11,500 nucleotides of DNA from an uncultured Clostridia bacterium. GTDB taxonomy: Bacteria > Bacillota > Clostridia > TANB77 > CAG-508. Below, in pieces: positions 1-6,698 of the stretch. Both the position numbers and the translations under genes were made by a program. The notes below the pieces were generated by a model. It saw nothing but the letters and a program-made list of their open reading frames with translations, did not search any database and was not told the origin of the DNA. The stretch lies in contig CAQPRV010000026.1 of the NCBI GenBank assembly GCA_948857205.1, positions 1 to 11,500 of the forward strand, read 5' to 3'. Each line of letters opens with the position of its first letter. Position 1 is the first letter of the stretch.

Positions 1-50
1 TCATATAATTCTACAATTGTTTTTTTAAATTCCTCTGTATATGTTTTCAT
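1..50 (-). CDS. IS3-like transposase OrfA, N-terminal fragment (runs off window)
   Basis: Only the first 16 complete codons are present (MKTYTEEFKKTIVELY). This resembles the N-terminus of IS3-family OrfA proteins, which begin with a helix-turn-helix domain of the K-x-Y-T/S-x-E-F-K type that binds the IS ends. The start is ATG at 50-48, preceded by an AGGAG-type ribosome binding site about ten bases upstream. The fragment is identical in sequence to the copy starting at 11450. Family assignment rests on this short stretch only. Confidence 0.7.
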   Translation of the reverse strand, partial: MKTYTEEFKKTIVELY

Positions 51-97
51 TTTTAGACACTCCTTTTTCATTTACATAACATTATATCATCTTTTCA

Positions 98-125
98 TTG
101 ATTCGTAAAATTTTGTGTCTATATA
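98..125 (+). promoter_or_regulatory. possible IS-borne outward promoter toward mobC
   Basis: TTGATT (98-103), 16 bases, then TATATA (120-125) lie inside the IS end and point at mobC. The equivalent bases of the other IS copy read TCAATT instead of TTGATT, so the -35-like hexamer exists only in this copy. No other promoter-like sequence is visible in the 37 bases between the IS end and mobC. The match to consensus is moderate and activity is an inference. Confidence 0.3.
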
Positions 126-177
126 TCTATTCTAACATCAAACCTAATAAGAAAAAAAGAAAGTGAGATGAAAATTT

Positions 178-525
178 ATGAGAAATAGAAATATAAAAAT
201 CAATGTATTTTTAAATGAAGATGAAAACAAAATTCTAAATGAGAAAGTTAAAAGGTCTGGATTGAATAAATCAGAATTTTTTAGAAAAATAATTTTAGAT
301 TATCAACTAAAAGAAAAGCCAGACGAAAAATTTTATGAAATACTTTCACAACTTCGAGGTATGGCAACAAATTTAAATCAAATGGCAAGAACTTATAATA
401 AATATCAAGGATATATGAGAGAAGATAAAATCAATCCTTTATTAAATCAAATACAAAATTTTATACTAGCATTACAAGAAGTTTATCTTATACCACAAAA
501 GGAAAAGAATGTAAGTGGGTGGTAA
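178..525 (+). CDS. mobC: MobC-like relaxosome accessory protein
   Basis: This 115-residue protein has an N-terminal ribbon-helix-helix-like segment (residues about 5-45: a short strand, then two helices with G-L-N-K-S-E-F-F). A C-terminal part contains the L-R-G-M-A-T-N-L-N-Q-M-A-R motif characteristic of MobC proteins of Tn1549-type and mobilizable elements. In that family the protein binds oriT and helps the relaxase melt and nick DNA. It lies six bases upstream of the relaxase gene, as usual for this pair. ATG at 178 was chosen because GAAAGTGAG lies about nine bases upstream; the ATG at 168 is in another frame. The upstream region where oriT would be expected is cut off by the IS end at 140. 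Confidence 0.85.
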   Translation: MRNRNIKINVFLNEDENKILNEKVKRSGLNKSEFFRKIILDYQLKEKPDEKFYEILSQLRGMATNLNQMARTYNKYQGYMREDKINPLLNQIQNFILALQEVYLIPQKEKNVSGW

Positions 526-531
526 TAGATT

Positions 532-1818
532 ATGGCAGTAACAAAAATATGGAAGGTAAAAGATAGATTAGATGCTACAATAGAATATGTAGTTAATGGA
601 GAAAAAACAGAAGAAAAATTATATGTATCAGGTATAAATTGTATGCCTGATACTGTTCTTCAAGAAATGAGAAATACCAAGAAAGAATTTTTCAAGACAA
701 CGGGAATACAATGTTTTCATGGAGTGCAATCTTTTGTAAAAGGAGAAGTAACACCAGAACAAGCACATGAAATTGGAATAAAACTAGCTGAAGAATTATG
801 GGGGGATAAATTTCAAGTAGTAGTTTCTACTCATCTAAATACAGATAATCTGCACAATCACTTTGTTTTAAACTCTGTTTCATTTTTAGATGGAAAAAGA
901 TTTTGTAACACAAAGAAAGATTATGCTACTATGAGAAAAGCTTCAGATAAACTTTGTGAAGAATATGGATTGAATGTTTTGAAACAAGAAGAAAAATACA
1001 ATAAATATGCTACAAGTAGCTTATATAAGGAACTTATGAAAGACAGTATAGATTATGCAATAGCAAATGCTAAAGACTATAACGAATTTATTAAAATACT
1101 ACAAGATTTAGATTATATTGTTACAGATAAAAACGAAACATTGTCTATAAGAAGAGAGCCATATAAACGAAATACTAGAATTGAAAGGCAATTTGGAAAT
1201 AATTACTCAAAAGAAAATATTTATAAAAGAATATTAGAAACACAGCCTGAATATCCCTATTCTACAGATCCATATTTATTAGCTAATAGAAGTTATGAAA
1301 GATATAATAATGAAAAACAAAAGCATTTGCAATTTAAAGGCTCTATTTCATATTTAATTTTTCACTATGAGAAATTACTCGGTATCAATATAGAAATTGT
1401 TTCAAAACCTAATATAACGAAAATGACACCTGAATTAATAAGTGCAATTAAGAAAATGGACGAATTTTCTAAACAAGTTAGATTTGTGTGTAAAAATAAT
1501 ATTAATACAGAACAAGAACTAATGGATTATCAAAAATCAGCTTATGAAAAAATTAACCCATTAAAAAGTGAAAGAGAAAATCTTTGGAAAAAGCATAAAA
1601 GAGCAAAAACGGATAAAGAAAAAGCAAGTATTGAAAATCAGATTATAGAAATTTCTAAAAAGATAACATCACTTGCAGAAGAAATAAAACATTGCAATAA
1701 TATAGAATTAAGACTAGAAAGAATTAAGAGATTTGAACTTCATCAAAAATTGGAAGAAGAAAAAAACAATTTTGAAAAGCAAATTGAGAAAAAGAAAAAT
1801 AAGAACAAAATTAGATAA
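532..1818 (+). CDS. MOBP-type relaxase / mobilization nuclease
   Basis: The 428-residue protein carries an N-terminal relaxase domain. The likely catalytic tyrosine is Tyr19 (in I-E-Y-V-V-N). H63-G-V-Q-S-F forms the second motif, and the metal-binding histidine motif is H101-L-N-T-D-N-L-H108-N-H110. This enzyme family nicks one strand at oriT, stays covalently on the 5' end and is piloted to the recipient. Residues about 330-428 are Lys/Glu-rich and look coiled coil. Start, domain order and pairing with MobC match relaxases of Tn1549-like elements. No coupling protein or VirB genes follow, so the element should be mobilizable rather than self-transmissible. The start is ATG at 532 with GTGGGTGG upstream, overlapping the end of mobC. 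Catalytic residues look intact. The tyrosine assignment is by position, not by structure. Confidence 0.9.
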   Translation: MAVTKIWKVKDRLDATIEYVVNGEKTEEKLYVSGINCMPDTVLQEMRNTKKEFFKTTGIQCFHGVQSFVKGEVTPEQAHEIGIKLAEELWGDKFQVVVSTHLNTDNLHNHFVLNSVSFLDGKRFCNTKKDYATMRKASDKLCEEYGLNVLKQEEKYNKYATSSLYKELMKDSIDYAIANAKDYNEFIKILQDLDYIVTDKNETLSIRREPYKRNTRIERQFGNNYSKENIYKRILETQPEYPYSTDPYLLANRSYERYNNEKQKHLQFKGSISYLIFHYEKLLGINIEIVSKPNITKMTPELISAIKKMDEFSKQVRFVCKNNINTEQELMDYQKSAYEKINPLKSERENLWKKHKRAKTDKEKASIENQIIEISKKITSLAEEIKHCNNIELRLERIKRFELHQKLEEEKNNFEKQIEKKKNKNKIR

Positions 1819-1827
1819 TCATAAATC

Positions 1828-1873
1828 AAAAAATAGACAAAGCTGACTTTATATCAACTTTTGTCTATTTTTT
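1828..1873. terminator. bidirectional intrinsic terminator between relaxase and cargo operon
   Basis: A perfect 14-bp inverted repeat (AAAAAATAGACAAA at 1828-1841 and its complement at 1860-1873) encloses an 18-base loop. The arms are A-rich on one side and T-rich on the other, so each strand ends in a T run. It sits between the convergent relaxase gene and the leftward acetyltransferase gene and can stop transcription from both sides. Confidence 0.8.
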
Positions 1874-1913
1874 ATTTAGAAATGAAATAGCTGATAAAAT
1901 TTTAAAATTGTTA

Positions 1914-2489
1914 TTATTTTACATTTTTATTTCGAATATAATCTCCTTCAAATTCGTTTTCGAGTATGTCCATATGTAATTTATCATAATATTTACCATT
2001 CAAGAATATTTCTTCTCTACTTTTTCCTGAGTCTTTAAATCCACATTTTAAATAACATTTGTGTGCTCTTTCGTTTATAGAAATAAGATCTAATCTTATA
2101 CTATGTAAATTCAAATATTTAAAACCATACTCTAATAGTAATTTTATAGCTTCAGTACCATATCCATTACTTCTAAAGTATTCATCTCCAATGAATATTC
2201 CTAATACGGCACTTCTTTCTATCCAATTAAAACGCTCTAATCCTATTGTTCCAATTAATTTATCATTATTCAATTCTATAATATTGAAAATTCTATTTTC
2301 AGTATTCTTTGCAGAGTTTTCAAGCCACTCTTTTTCTCCAACTAATGTTGTTATTTGTCCACTTCTTCCAGTATAATCTGTCACTTGAAAATCATTCATC
2401 CATTCAGTAAATTTTTCGGTTTCTTCATCAGATATACCTTTTGGAGATAAATAGATTCTATCTCCCACTAATTTTTTAAAATATTTCAT
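1914..2489 (-). CDS. GNAT-family N-acetyltransferase (RimJ/RimL type), last cargo gene
   Basis: This 191-residue protein is a single GNAT domain. The acetyl-CoA pyrophosphate loop is R106-S-N-G-Y-G111-T. The late motif N139-x-x-A142-x-x-x-Y146-x-x-x-G-F holds the conserved tyrosine that usually acts as general acid. The family transfers acetyl from acetyl-CoA to an amine of a protein N-terminus or of a small molecule such as an antibiotic; the substrate cannot be read from sequence. It is the fourth gene of a leftward operon, 18 bases after the nucleoside phosphorylase gene. GAAGGA precedes the ATG at 2489. It ends about 40 bases from the shared terminator. Of the two free-standing GNAT proteins in the operon, this one keeps the tyrosine. 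Confidence 0.85.
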   Translation of the reverse strand: MKYFKKLVGDRIYLSPKGISDEETEKFTEWMNDFQVTDYTGRSGQITTLVGEKEWLENSAKNTENRIFNIIELNNDKLIGTIGLERFNWIERSAVLGIFIGDEYFRSNGYGTEAIKLLLEYGFKYLNLHSIRLDLISINERAHKCYLKCGFKDSGKSREEIFLNGKYYDKLHMDILENEFEGDYIRNKNVK

Positions 2490-2507
2490 ATATTATTCCT
2501 TCTTTCT

Positions 2508-3269
2508 TTAATGTGTTATATAATCTGCTAGTTCTATTGCGATTTCAAAATGTCCTGAATCATGTTGAGTTCCAGAAATTTGTCCTTTATTTTTCCTTTC
2601 ATCCCATTTTAGAGAATCCAATAAATCTCCACTTGTAAAAAATGTATAAAATTCTATATTTCTAAAATTACACATTGCCTGAATAGCAGAACATTCCATT
2701 TCAACTGATATACATCCATCATTTTTTCTTTTTTCAATATTATTTAAAGTTTCTCTATAAAATGAATCTGTTGTCCATGTTTTACCTTTTACATAAGGTA
2801 TTTCATTTTTTTCCATAAATTGAGCTACTATATCACTATTTTTTATTTTTATATAATCACTTGCTTTAGCATAATGATATGATGTGCCTTCATCTCTATA
2901 TGCATCTGTAGGTATCATTACTTTTCCATGAGCTATTTCTTTGTTAAGACAACCTGCACCACCAAATACAATATATTTATTTGTTACTATTTGTGAAAAA
3001 GTATCTTCTATTGTTCCGACACAAGCTGGAGCTCCAACATATGTTTTATAAAAAGCAAATTCTTTTCTATTAAATTTAATTCTGTATATTGAGGTTATTC
3101 CTGTAGCAAATTTAAATTGACCTATCTTTTCGCATTCATAATTAGTTAGTACATATTGTTCTATAATATTTGAAAATGTAACAATACATGCATCTACCTT
3201 TGGTGCATTTTCATTATATTTTGGATTTATCTTTGCTTCTGATTTATCATCAAAGCTATCTGTAATCAT
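2508..3269 (-). CDS. nucleoside phosphorylase (PNP/UDP family, uridine phosphorylase-like)
   Basis: This protein of about 253 residues shows hallmarks of the PNP_UDP_1 family. These are a phosphate-loop-like F-G-G-A-G (about 102-106), R-D-E-G-T-S (about 125-130) typical of uridine phosphorylase-like enzymes, and V-E190-M-E192-C-S-A, the ribose-contacting V-E-M-E motif. Family members split nucleosides with phosphate into base and ribose-1-phosphate in the cytoplasm. It lies within an operon of acetyltransferases, where a housekeeping salvage role would be odd; action on a nucleoside antibiotic is my inference. ATG at 3269 is preferred over GTG at 3278: GAAAGG lies ten bases before the ATG but immediately beside the GTG. 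The upstream gene ends 18 bases away. Base or nucleoside specificity is not decided. Confidence 0.85.
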   Translation of the reverse strand: MITDSFDDKSEAKINPKYNENAPKVDACIVTFSNIIEQYVLTNYECEKIGQFKFATGITSIYRIKFNRKEFAFYKTYVGAPACVGTIEDTFSQIVTNKYIVFGGAGCLNKEIAHGKVMIPTDAYRDEGTSYHYAKASDYIKIKNSDIVAQFMEKNEIPYVKGKTWTTDSFYRETLNNIEKRKNDGCISVEMECSAIQAMCNFRNIEFYTFFTSGDLLDSLKWDERKNKGQISGTQHDSGHFEIAIELADYITH

Positions 3270-3287
3270 TGATATCACACCTTTCTT

Positions 3288-4340
3288 CTATTTTATTTGA
3301 AATTCATTTAGATATTTATCAGTAAATTGTTTTAATCTATCTTTATTTCCTTCTAATTTTTTCATCAAGTCATAAGCTTCCTTATATGCTATATCATAAT
3401 CATCTTGATTTACTTCAAGTCTATCATATGCTGATTTTAACTCATCCTCATCAAGTAAAATTATTTCTCCTGAAGAAGTTACTACAACATCTAGATATAA
3501 ATCATCTTCATAAGGTAATCCATTTTCTTTTCCTACTTTTCTTGCTATGTCAAAATACCATTCAACAATTTCATTCTTATCATTATACATTGCTGTTAAT
3601 CTATATTTTTTACTATAATCATAAAACTCAAGCCATTTATAATTATCATTAGCCATACATAAATTAATATTTTCAACTACATAAGGTTTATTCATTTTAT
3701 TAAATTTAATTAATGCAATATCTCCTTTAAATGTATCTGTTTCAAAATTTTTTATTATATAATTGCCATCTATTACACATTTCATATTCATAGGATTAGT
3801 AACAAATTTTTTTTTCAAACTAATCCAATATCTTTGAACAAGTTCATTATCAACAAATATTTCATTTTCTAATATTCCACCATTATTTTGAATAGATTTA
3901 GCTGAACCAATATTAGTTTTATCGCAATCCATTAAAACGTTATCTATACCTAATTCTTTACATTTTTGTAATGCTAATCTAATCTGCTCTGTAGCATATC
4001 CTTTTCTTCTTTCAGAAGGTCTTACACTATCTCCAATATGTCCTCCATAAAGCAATAATTTATCGTTTAGCTTATGTCTAATTTGAAGATTACCAACTAT
4101 CTTATTATCGGATTTTCTTATTGTTAAATAAAGTGTGGCAGGAATCCTATTATCTTCAATATTTTCTTCTGATAAATCATTTTGTATCTTTCTTAGCCAT
4201 TCATGAAAATTTTTAATTCGATCTAAGCCACCATCTCCTGCTATTTCATATTCTTCATTATCAAAAAATTCTTGTAAATATTCTTCTACTCTCTCCTTAT
4301 ATTCTTTTGTAGGAAATACTAGTTCTAATTTATCTTTCAC
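3288..4340 (-). CDS. GNAT acetyltransferase fused to a DUF402 (nucleotide phosphatase-like) domain
   Basis: Two domains lie in one frame of about 350 residues. Residues about 5-175 form a GNAT domain with the acetyl-CoA loop R-R-K-G-Y-A-T near 112-117 and a late D-K-T-N-x-x-S-A-K-S-I-x-x-N-G-G. Residues about 185-335 look like DUF402: W-Y-F-D-I, then Y-E-D-D-L-Y-L-D-V-V-V, then L-L-D-E-D-E-L. Known DUF402 proteins (FomD, staphylococcal nucleoside di-/triphosphatase) hydrolyse nucleotide phosphate linkages using acidic residues like these. The fused protein could acetylate one group and cleave another on the same nucleotide-like molecule (inference). The start is uncertain: GTG at 4349 sits directly on GGAG, whereas GTG at 4340 has GGAG eight bases upstream and was chosen. 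The gene overlaps the preceding GNAT gene by 11 bases, so the two are probably translationally coupled. Confidence 0.8.
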   Translation of the reverse strand: MKDKLELVFPTKEYKERVEEYLQEFFDNEEYEIAGDGGLDRIKNFHEWLRKIQNDLSEENIEDNRIPATLYLTIRKSDNKIVGNLQIRHKLNDKLLLYGGHIGDSVRPSERRKGYATEQIRLALQKCKELGIDNVLMDCDKTNIGSAKSIQNNGGILENEIFVDNELVQRYWISLKKKFVTNPMNMKCVIDGNYIIKNFETDTFKGDIALIKFNKMNKPYVVENINLCMANDNYKWLEFYDYSKKYRLTAMYNDKNEIVEWYFDIARKVGKENGLPYEDDLYLDVVVTSSGEIILLDEDELKSAYDRLEVNQDDYDIAYKEAYDLMKKLEGNKDRLKQFTDKYLNEFQIK

Positions 4341-4890
4341 TTTTATCACTCCATTCTATAAATTCATCTTTCAACAAGCCTGTAATACATTCATCTACAT
4401 ATTCATTTGTTGCTAAACATAAAAATCCCTTTCTTCTTATTCCCTCATCTTTATAGCCAAGCTTTAATTGCATATTATGAGATTTATCATTTCCTTTAAA
4501 ATATCCATTTTCTATTCTTCTTAATCCTAGTTCTTTAAAACAAAACTTTATTTTAGCACTAAAAGCCTCTGTGCCATATCCATTTTTTTGATATTGCTCA
4601 TTTAACCATATTCCACCACCAGCAGTACCATCTTTTTTGTTTATATTTCTAATTTCAGTACCACCAATTACTTTATTATTTTCTTTTAACACTATAGCAA
4701 GTGAAATTTTAATTTTTTCGTCCTGCCTTTTAGCTTGTTCTATAAAATTTTTAGCATCCTTTTTTGTGTATGGAAATGGCACTCCTGCCATCCATTTGGC
4801 AACTTCTATGTTATTTAGTCCTTGAACTAAATCATTTATATCTTCATCTTTCCAATTTCTTAAAATTAATCTTTTACTTTCAATTTCCAT
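4330..4890 (-). CDS. GNAT-family N-acetyltransferase (RimJ/RimL type), first cargo gene
   Basis: This 186-residue GNAT protein opens with the typical I-E-S-K-R-L-I-L-R-N-W strand. It has the acetyl-CoA loop Q101-K-N-G-Y-G106-T and the family ending L-K-L-G-Y-K-D-E-G-I-R-R-K-G. In the N-D-K-S-H-N-M-Q-L motif a methionine stands where many relatives have the catalytic tyrosine, so the mechanism may rely on another residue. It is the promoter-proximal gene of the four-gene cargo operon. ATG at 4890 is preceded by AGGAG. Expression should depend on passing the intrinsic terminator just upstream at 4908-4953. The target molecule is unknown; related enzymes acetylate ribosomal protein N-termini, tabtoxin, or processed microcin C. 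Confidence 0.85.
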   Translation of the reverse strand: MEIESKRLILRNWKDEDINDLVQGLNNIEVAKWMAGVPFPYTKKDAKNFIEQAKRQDEKIKISLAIVLKENNKVIGGTEIRNINKKDGTAGGGIWLNEQYQKNGYGTEAFSAKIKFCFKELGLRRIENGYFKGNDKSHNMQLKLGYKDEGIRRKGFLCLATNEYVDECITGLLKDEFIEWSDKSER

Positions 4891-4907
4891 TTTTTACATC
4901 TCCTATC

Positions 4908-4953
4908 AAAAAAAGTCTCACAAAAGAATCTTTTAAGACTCCTTTGTAAGACT
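4908..4953 (-). terminator. leader terminator (attenuator) ahead of the cargo operon
   Basis: Read leftward, a 17-bp stem (AGTCTTACAAAGGAGTC pairing with GATTCTTTTGTGAGACT, with a few G-U pairs) and a six-base loop are followed by a run of U. It stands between the promoter at 5053-5081 and the first gene, only 17 bases before the start codon. It must therefore act on the operon itself rather than end an upstream gene. The leader also has a small hairpin GTAAC...GTTAC (about 4978-4999). No T-box specifier or T-box consensus is seen. Confidence 0.8.
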
Positions 4954-4965
4954 TGTTAATCTCAT
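4933..4965 (-). CDS. possible leader peptide in the cargo operon attenuator
   Basis: A ten-codon reading frame (MRLTSLTKES, stop TAA) lies in the 5' leader. Codons 5-10 form the 5' arm of the terminator hairpin and the stop lies in its loop. A ribosome paused on this frame would cover the arm and block the terminator, as in antibiotic-induced attenuation of several Gram-positive resistance genes. No strong Shine-Dalgarno precedes the ATG (only CTTAAAAG), so translation is uncertain. It is too short to judge by coding statistics. Confidence 0.3.
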   Translation of the reverse strand: MRLTSLTKES

Positions 4966-5052
4966 CTTTTAAGTGTAAGTAACTATTTATTTTTTGTTAC
5001 CCTTTATCGCTCAGTTTTTATAAACCTAGATAAACTCTTAAATATGTTTTCT

Positions 5053-5081
5053 ATTTTAGCATGATTTTATTTTTTTGTCAA
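5053..5081 (-). promoter_or_regulatory. strong sigma-A promoter of the cargo operon
   Basis: Read leftward: TTGACA (5081-5076), 17 bases, TAAAAT (5058-5053). The transcript would start near 5046, giving a leader of about 155 bases before the ATG at 4890. The interval 5082-5134, between this promoter and the end of the toxin gene, shows no clear terminator, so read-through from the AbiE operon is possible. Confidence 0.8.
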
Positions 5082-5134
5082 ACCGTCCTAAAATTTATGT
5101 TAAGTAAATTATTTATTTTTTCTTTATAGTATAT

Positions 5135-5971
5135 CTAATTAATACTATCTAAAAATTCTCTTAAAACTTCAATTATCTCTTTAAATTCAATATTTTCAGC
5201 ATATTTATTTTTCTTTGCATAATTATTCCAATAATTAGCAATTCTATTATCTTTTGAAAGTAAATCTAAAATTTGCTTATAATCGTTATAATACTTAAAA
5301 GCTTCTCTTCTCCTTAAAGTATTATTTAATGCCTGTTTAAATATGTTTAAATCAATATCATTTTTTAGTTTAGTTAAAAAGAAATAAATATCATAATAGT
5401 CTTTCATTCTAGTATTATATTTACCTCTACGAAGGATCGTTTCAATTTTTTCTGCAAGTATTGTTTCAATATTATATGTATCGATATATATCTTTTTATT
5501 TTCAAATATAGATATATATTCAAAATTTAATTCTTTTGGTGTGATTTCATCTCCTGTTGAAATGTCAATTTCTAAAGTAACTTTTAAATTTTCGAGTTTT
5601 CCAACTAAATGATATTTATTACCACCATATTCATCATCTGGTCGAATATCTGTAATATTAACAACATCAAATTTAACTTTATCATTAATATCTAGTGCTA
5701 AAATTTCATTTAAAATTTCTAGCATTTTCTCTTGAGATACATCAATACCTTTTATAGAAATATCCATATCTCTTGTACTTCGACTATTTATACCTAACAT
5801 TGCAGAAAGTAACAAACCACCTTTTAATATAAAATTTTCATTGTATTTTGATACAGATATTCTTTCTAAAATTCTTTCAAACATGAATCTTTGATATAAC
5901 TCTAATTGTGTTAATCCTGATTCTTTTGCTAATTCTTTTGACTTTTCAAATAGTTCACTATATTCAATCAC
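5135..5971 (-). CDS. abiEii: AbiEii-family toxin (nucleotidyltransferase)
   Basis: This 278-residue protein matches the AbiEii/AbiGii nucleotidyltransferase family. It has L-K-G51-G52-L-L-L followed by S-T-R67-D68-M-D70-I-S (the GG...DxD fold signature), E-I-D136-I-S-T-G-D, and L-A-E-K175-I...R-M-K-D191-Y-Y-D194-I. In type IV AbiE systems the toxin blocks growth; related nucleotidyltransferases add nucleotides to tRNA 3' ends. The start is GTG at 5971 with GGAGG about ten bases upstream. Its first base is the last base of the antitoxin stop (TAGTG), so the two are translationally coupled. All recognisable motif residues are present and the length is normal, so it looks functional. It may protect against phage or stabilise the element. 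Confidence 0.9.
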   Translation of the reverse strand: MIEYSELFEKSKELAKESGLTQLELYQRFMFERILERISVSKYNENFILKGGLLLSAMLGINSRSTRDMDISIKGIDVSQEKMLEILNEILALDINDKVKFDVVNITDIRPDDEYGGNKYHLVGKLENLKVTLEIDISTGDEITPKELNFEYISIFENKKIYIDTYNIETILAEKIETILRRGKYNTRMKDYYDIYFFLTKLKNDIDLNIFKQALNNTLRRREAFKYYNDYKQILDLLSKDNRIANYWNNYAKKNKYAENIEFKEIIEVLREFLDSIN

Positions 5972-6549
5972 TATATTAATACCTCCATAATGTTTTCAAA
6001 TTTTTCTTGTATATTAAATATCTTTGCATATTCTTCTAGAGTACTTAAATTTTTGTCTTTGATTCTAAAATAATTGTTAATTATTTTATTATAAAGTTCT
6101 ATATCAACTTCATTTTTATTTTTTAATAAATCACATATACACCTTTCGGCATTATATATTTTTATAGGATTTCCATAAGGACTTTCTATTTCTGTAATCC
6201 CAATTTCAAATTTATCTTTTGTAACATAATGAATTTGTAAATCTTCACTTATATTATTATGGTTTAGAGTTGTTACATCTATTTTATATGGAACTCTATC
6301 ACTTAAATTTAGTAGGTAGCAAGCCGTATTATAAGAGAACACAATATTTGAAAATTTTTGTTGTAATATATAAAATTCATCTTCGATTAAGCTATTATCT
6401 ATATATAATCCACGAGATACTTTTCTTATAATCTTTTTATCAATATAACCTTGAATAGAGGGTCTAGAGATACCTAATTTTTCAAAATCTCTAGTTTTTA
6501 TATAACCATTGTTTTGATTTAAAAAATCTATTAATTTATTTTCATTCAT
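5971..6549 (-). CDS. abiEi: AbiEi-family antitoxin / transcriptional autorepressor
   Basis: The 192-residue protein starts with a winged-helix segment (residues about 1-50: G-Y-I-K-T-R-D-F...G-I-S-R-P-S-I-Q-G-Y-I-D-K...R-K-V-S-R-G-L-Y) typical of AbiEi antitoxins. The rest resembles the AbiEi C-terminal domain (Y-N-A-E-R-C-I-C-D-L-L). Family members neutralise AbiEii and repress their own promoter by binding inverted repeats. An inverted repeat with ACTCGT arms lies around the -10 box just upstream. ATG at 6549 has GAAAGG about ten bases before it. It is the first gene of the two-gene leftward operon. Confidence 0.88.
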   Translation of the reverse strand: MNENKLIDFLNQNNGYIKTRDFEKLGISRPSIQGYIDKKIIRKVSRGLYIDNSLIEDEFYILQQKFSNIVFSYNTACYLLNLSDRVPYKIDVTTLNHNNISEDLQIHYVTKDKFEIGITEIESPYGNPIKIYNAERCICDLLKNKNEVDIELYNKIINNYFRIKDKNLSTLEEYAKIFNIQEKFENIMEVLI

Positions 6550-6573
6550 ATATATTCGCCTTTCTTAACAATT

Positions 6574-6610
6574 ACTCGTTAATAATATCATTTTTACGAG
6601 TGAATGTAAA
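6574..6610 (-). promoter_or_regulatory. abiE promoter with inverted-repeat operator
   Basis: Read leftward: TTTACA (6610-6605), 17 bases, TATTAT (6587-6582). The arms ACTCGT (6574-6579 on the plus strand) and ACGAGT (6596-6601) form an inverted repeat. One arm is in the spacer and the other just past the -10, 22 bases centre to centre or about two helical turns. That fits binding of AbiEi to both arms on one DNA face to shut the promoter. Confidence 0.7.
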
Positions 6611-6660
6611 CAAATTTATTAAATATTATATGATTTTTTCTAAAATTTATACAATATATT

Positions 6661-6692
6661 AAAAAAACACCATATTTTTTAATATGATGTTT
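6661..6692 (-). terminator. intrinsic terminator of the DUF6076-like gene
   Basis: Read leftward, AAACATCATATT pairs with AATATGGTGTTT (12 bp with one G-U pair) around a four-base loop, followed by four further U. The wobble pair is possible only in the leftward transcript, which assigns it to the gene ending at 6699 and insulates the abiE operon. Confidence 0.75.
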
Positions 6693-6698
6693 GAAAAT

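Larger units (their letters stand above)
1..140 (-). mobile_element. 5' end of an IS3-like insertion sequence, left copy (partial)
   Basis: The reverse complement of this stretch matches 11360-11499 with no gaps and only four mismatches over 140 bases. The match stops abruptly at 140 on this side and at 11360 on the other, which marks the IS terminus. The terminal bases read TGATGTTAGA inward, compatible with the TG...CA ends of IS3-family elements. The element extends out of the window to the left, so its other end and any target duplication cannot be seen. It carries a promoter and the start of a transposase gene reading leftward, out of the window. Confidence 0.8.

Noticed and set aside
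2059..2376. Open frame on the plus strand inside the last acetyltransferase gene
   Set aside because: Antisense shadow of a gene with clear GNAT motifs; no ribosome binding site or family signature.
3386..3652. Plus-strand frame rich in Leu/His/Tyr within the GNAT-DUF402 gene
   Set aside because: Composition reflects the reverse complement of the coding strand; no start signal.
4637..4949. Two overlapping plus-strand frames across the first acetyltransferase gene and its leader
   Set aside because: Antisense to a motif-bearing gene; hydrophobic look is an artefact of AT-rich reverse frames.
4891..5050. T-box riboswitch in the cargo leader
   Set aside because: No T-box consensus or specifier-loop features; the terminator and peptide frame explain the structure better.
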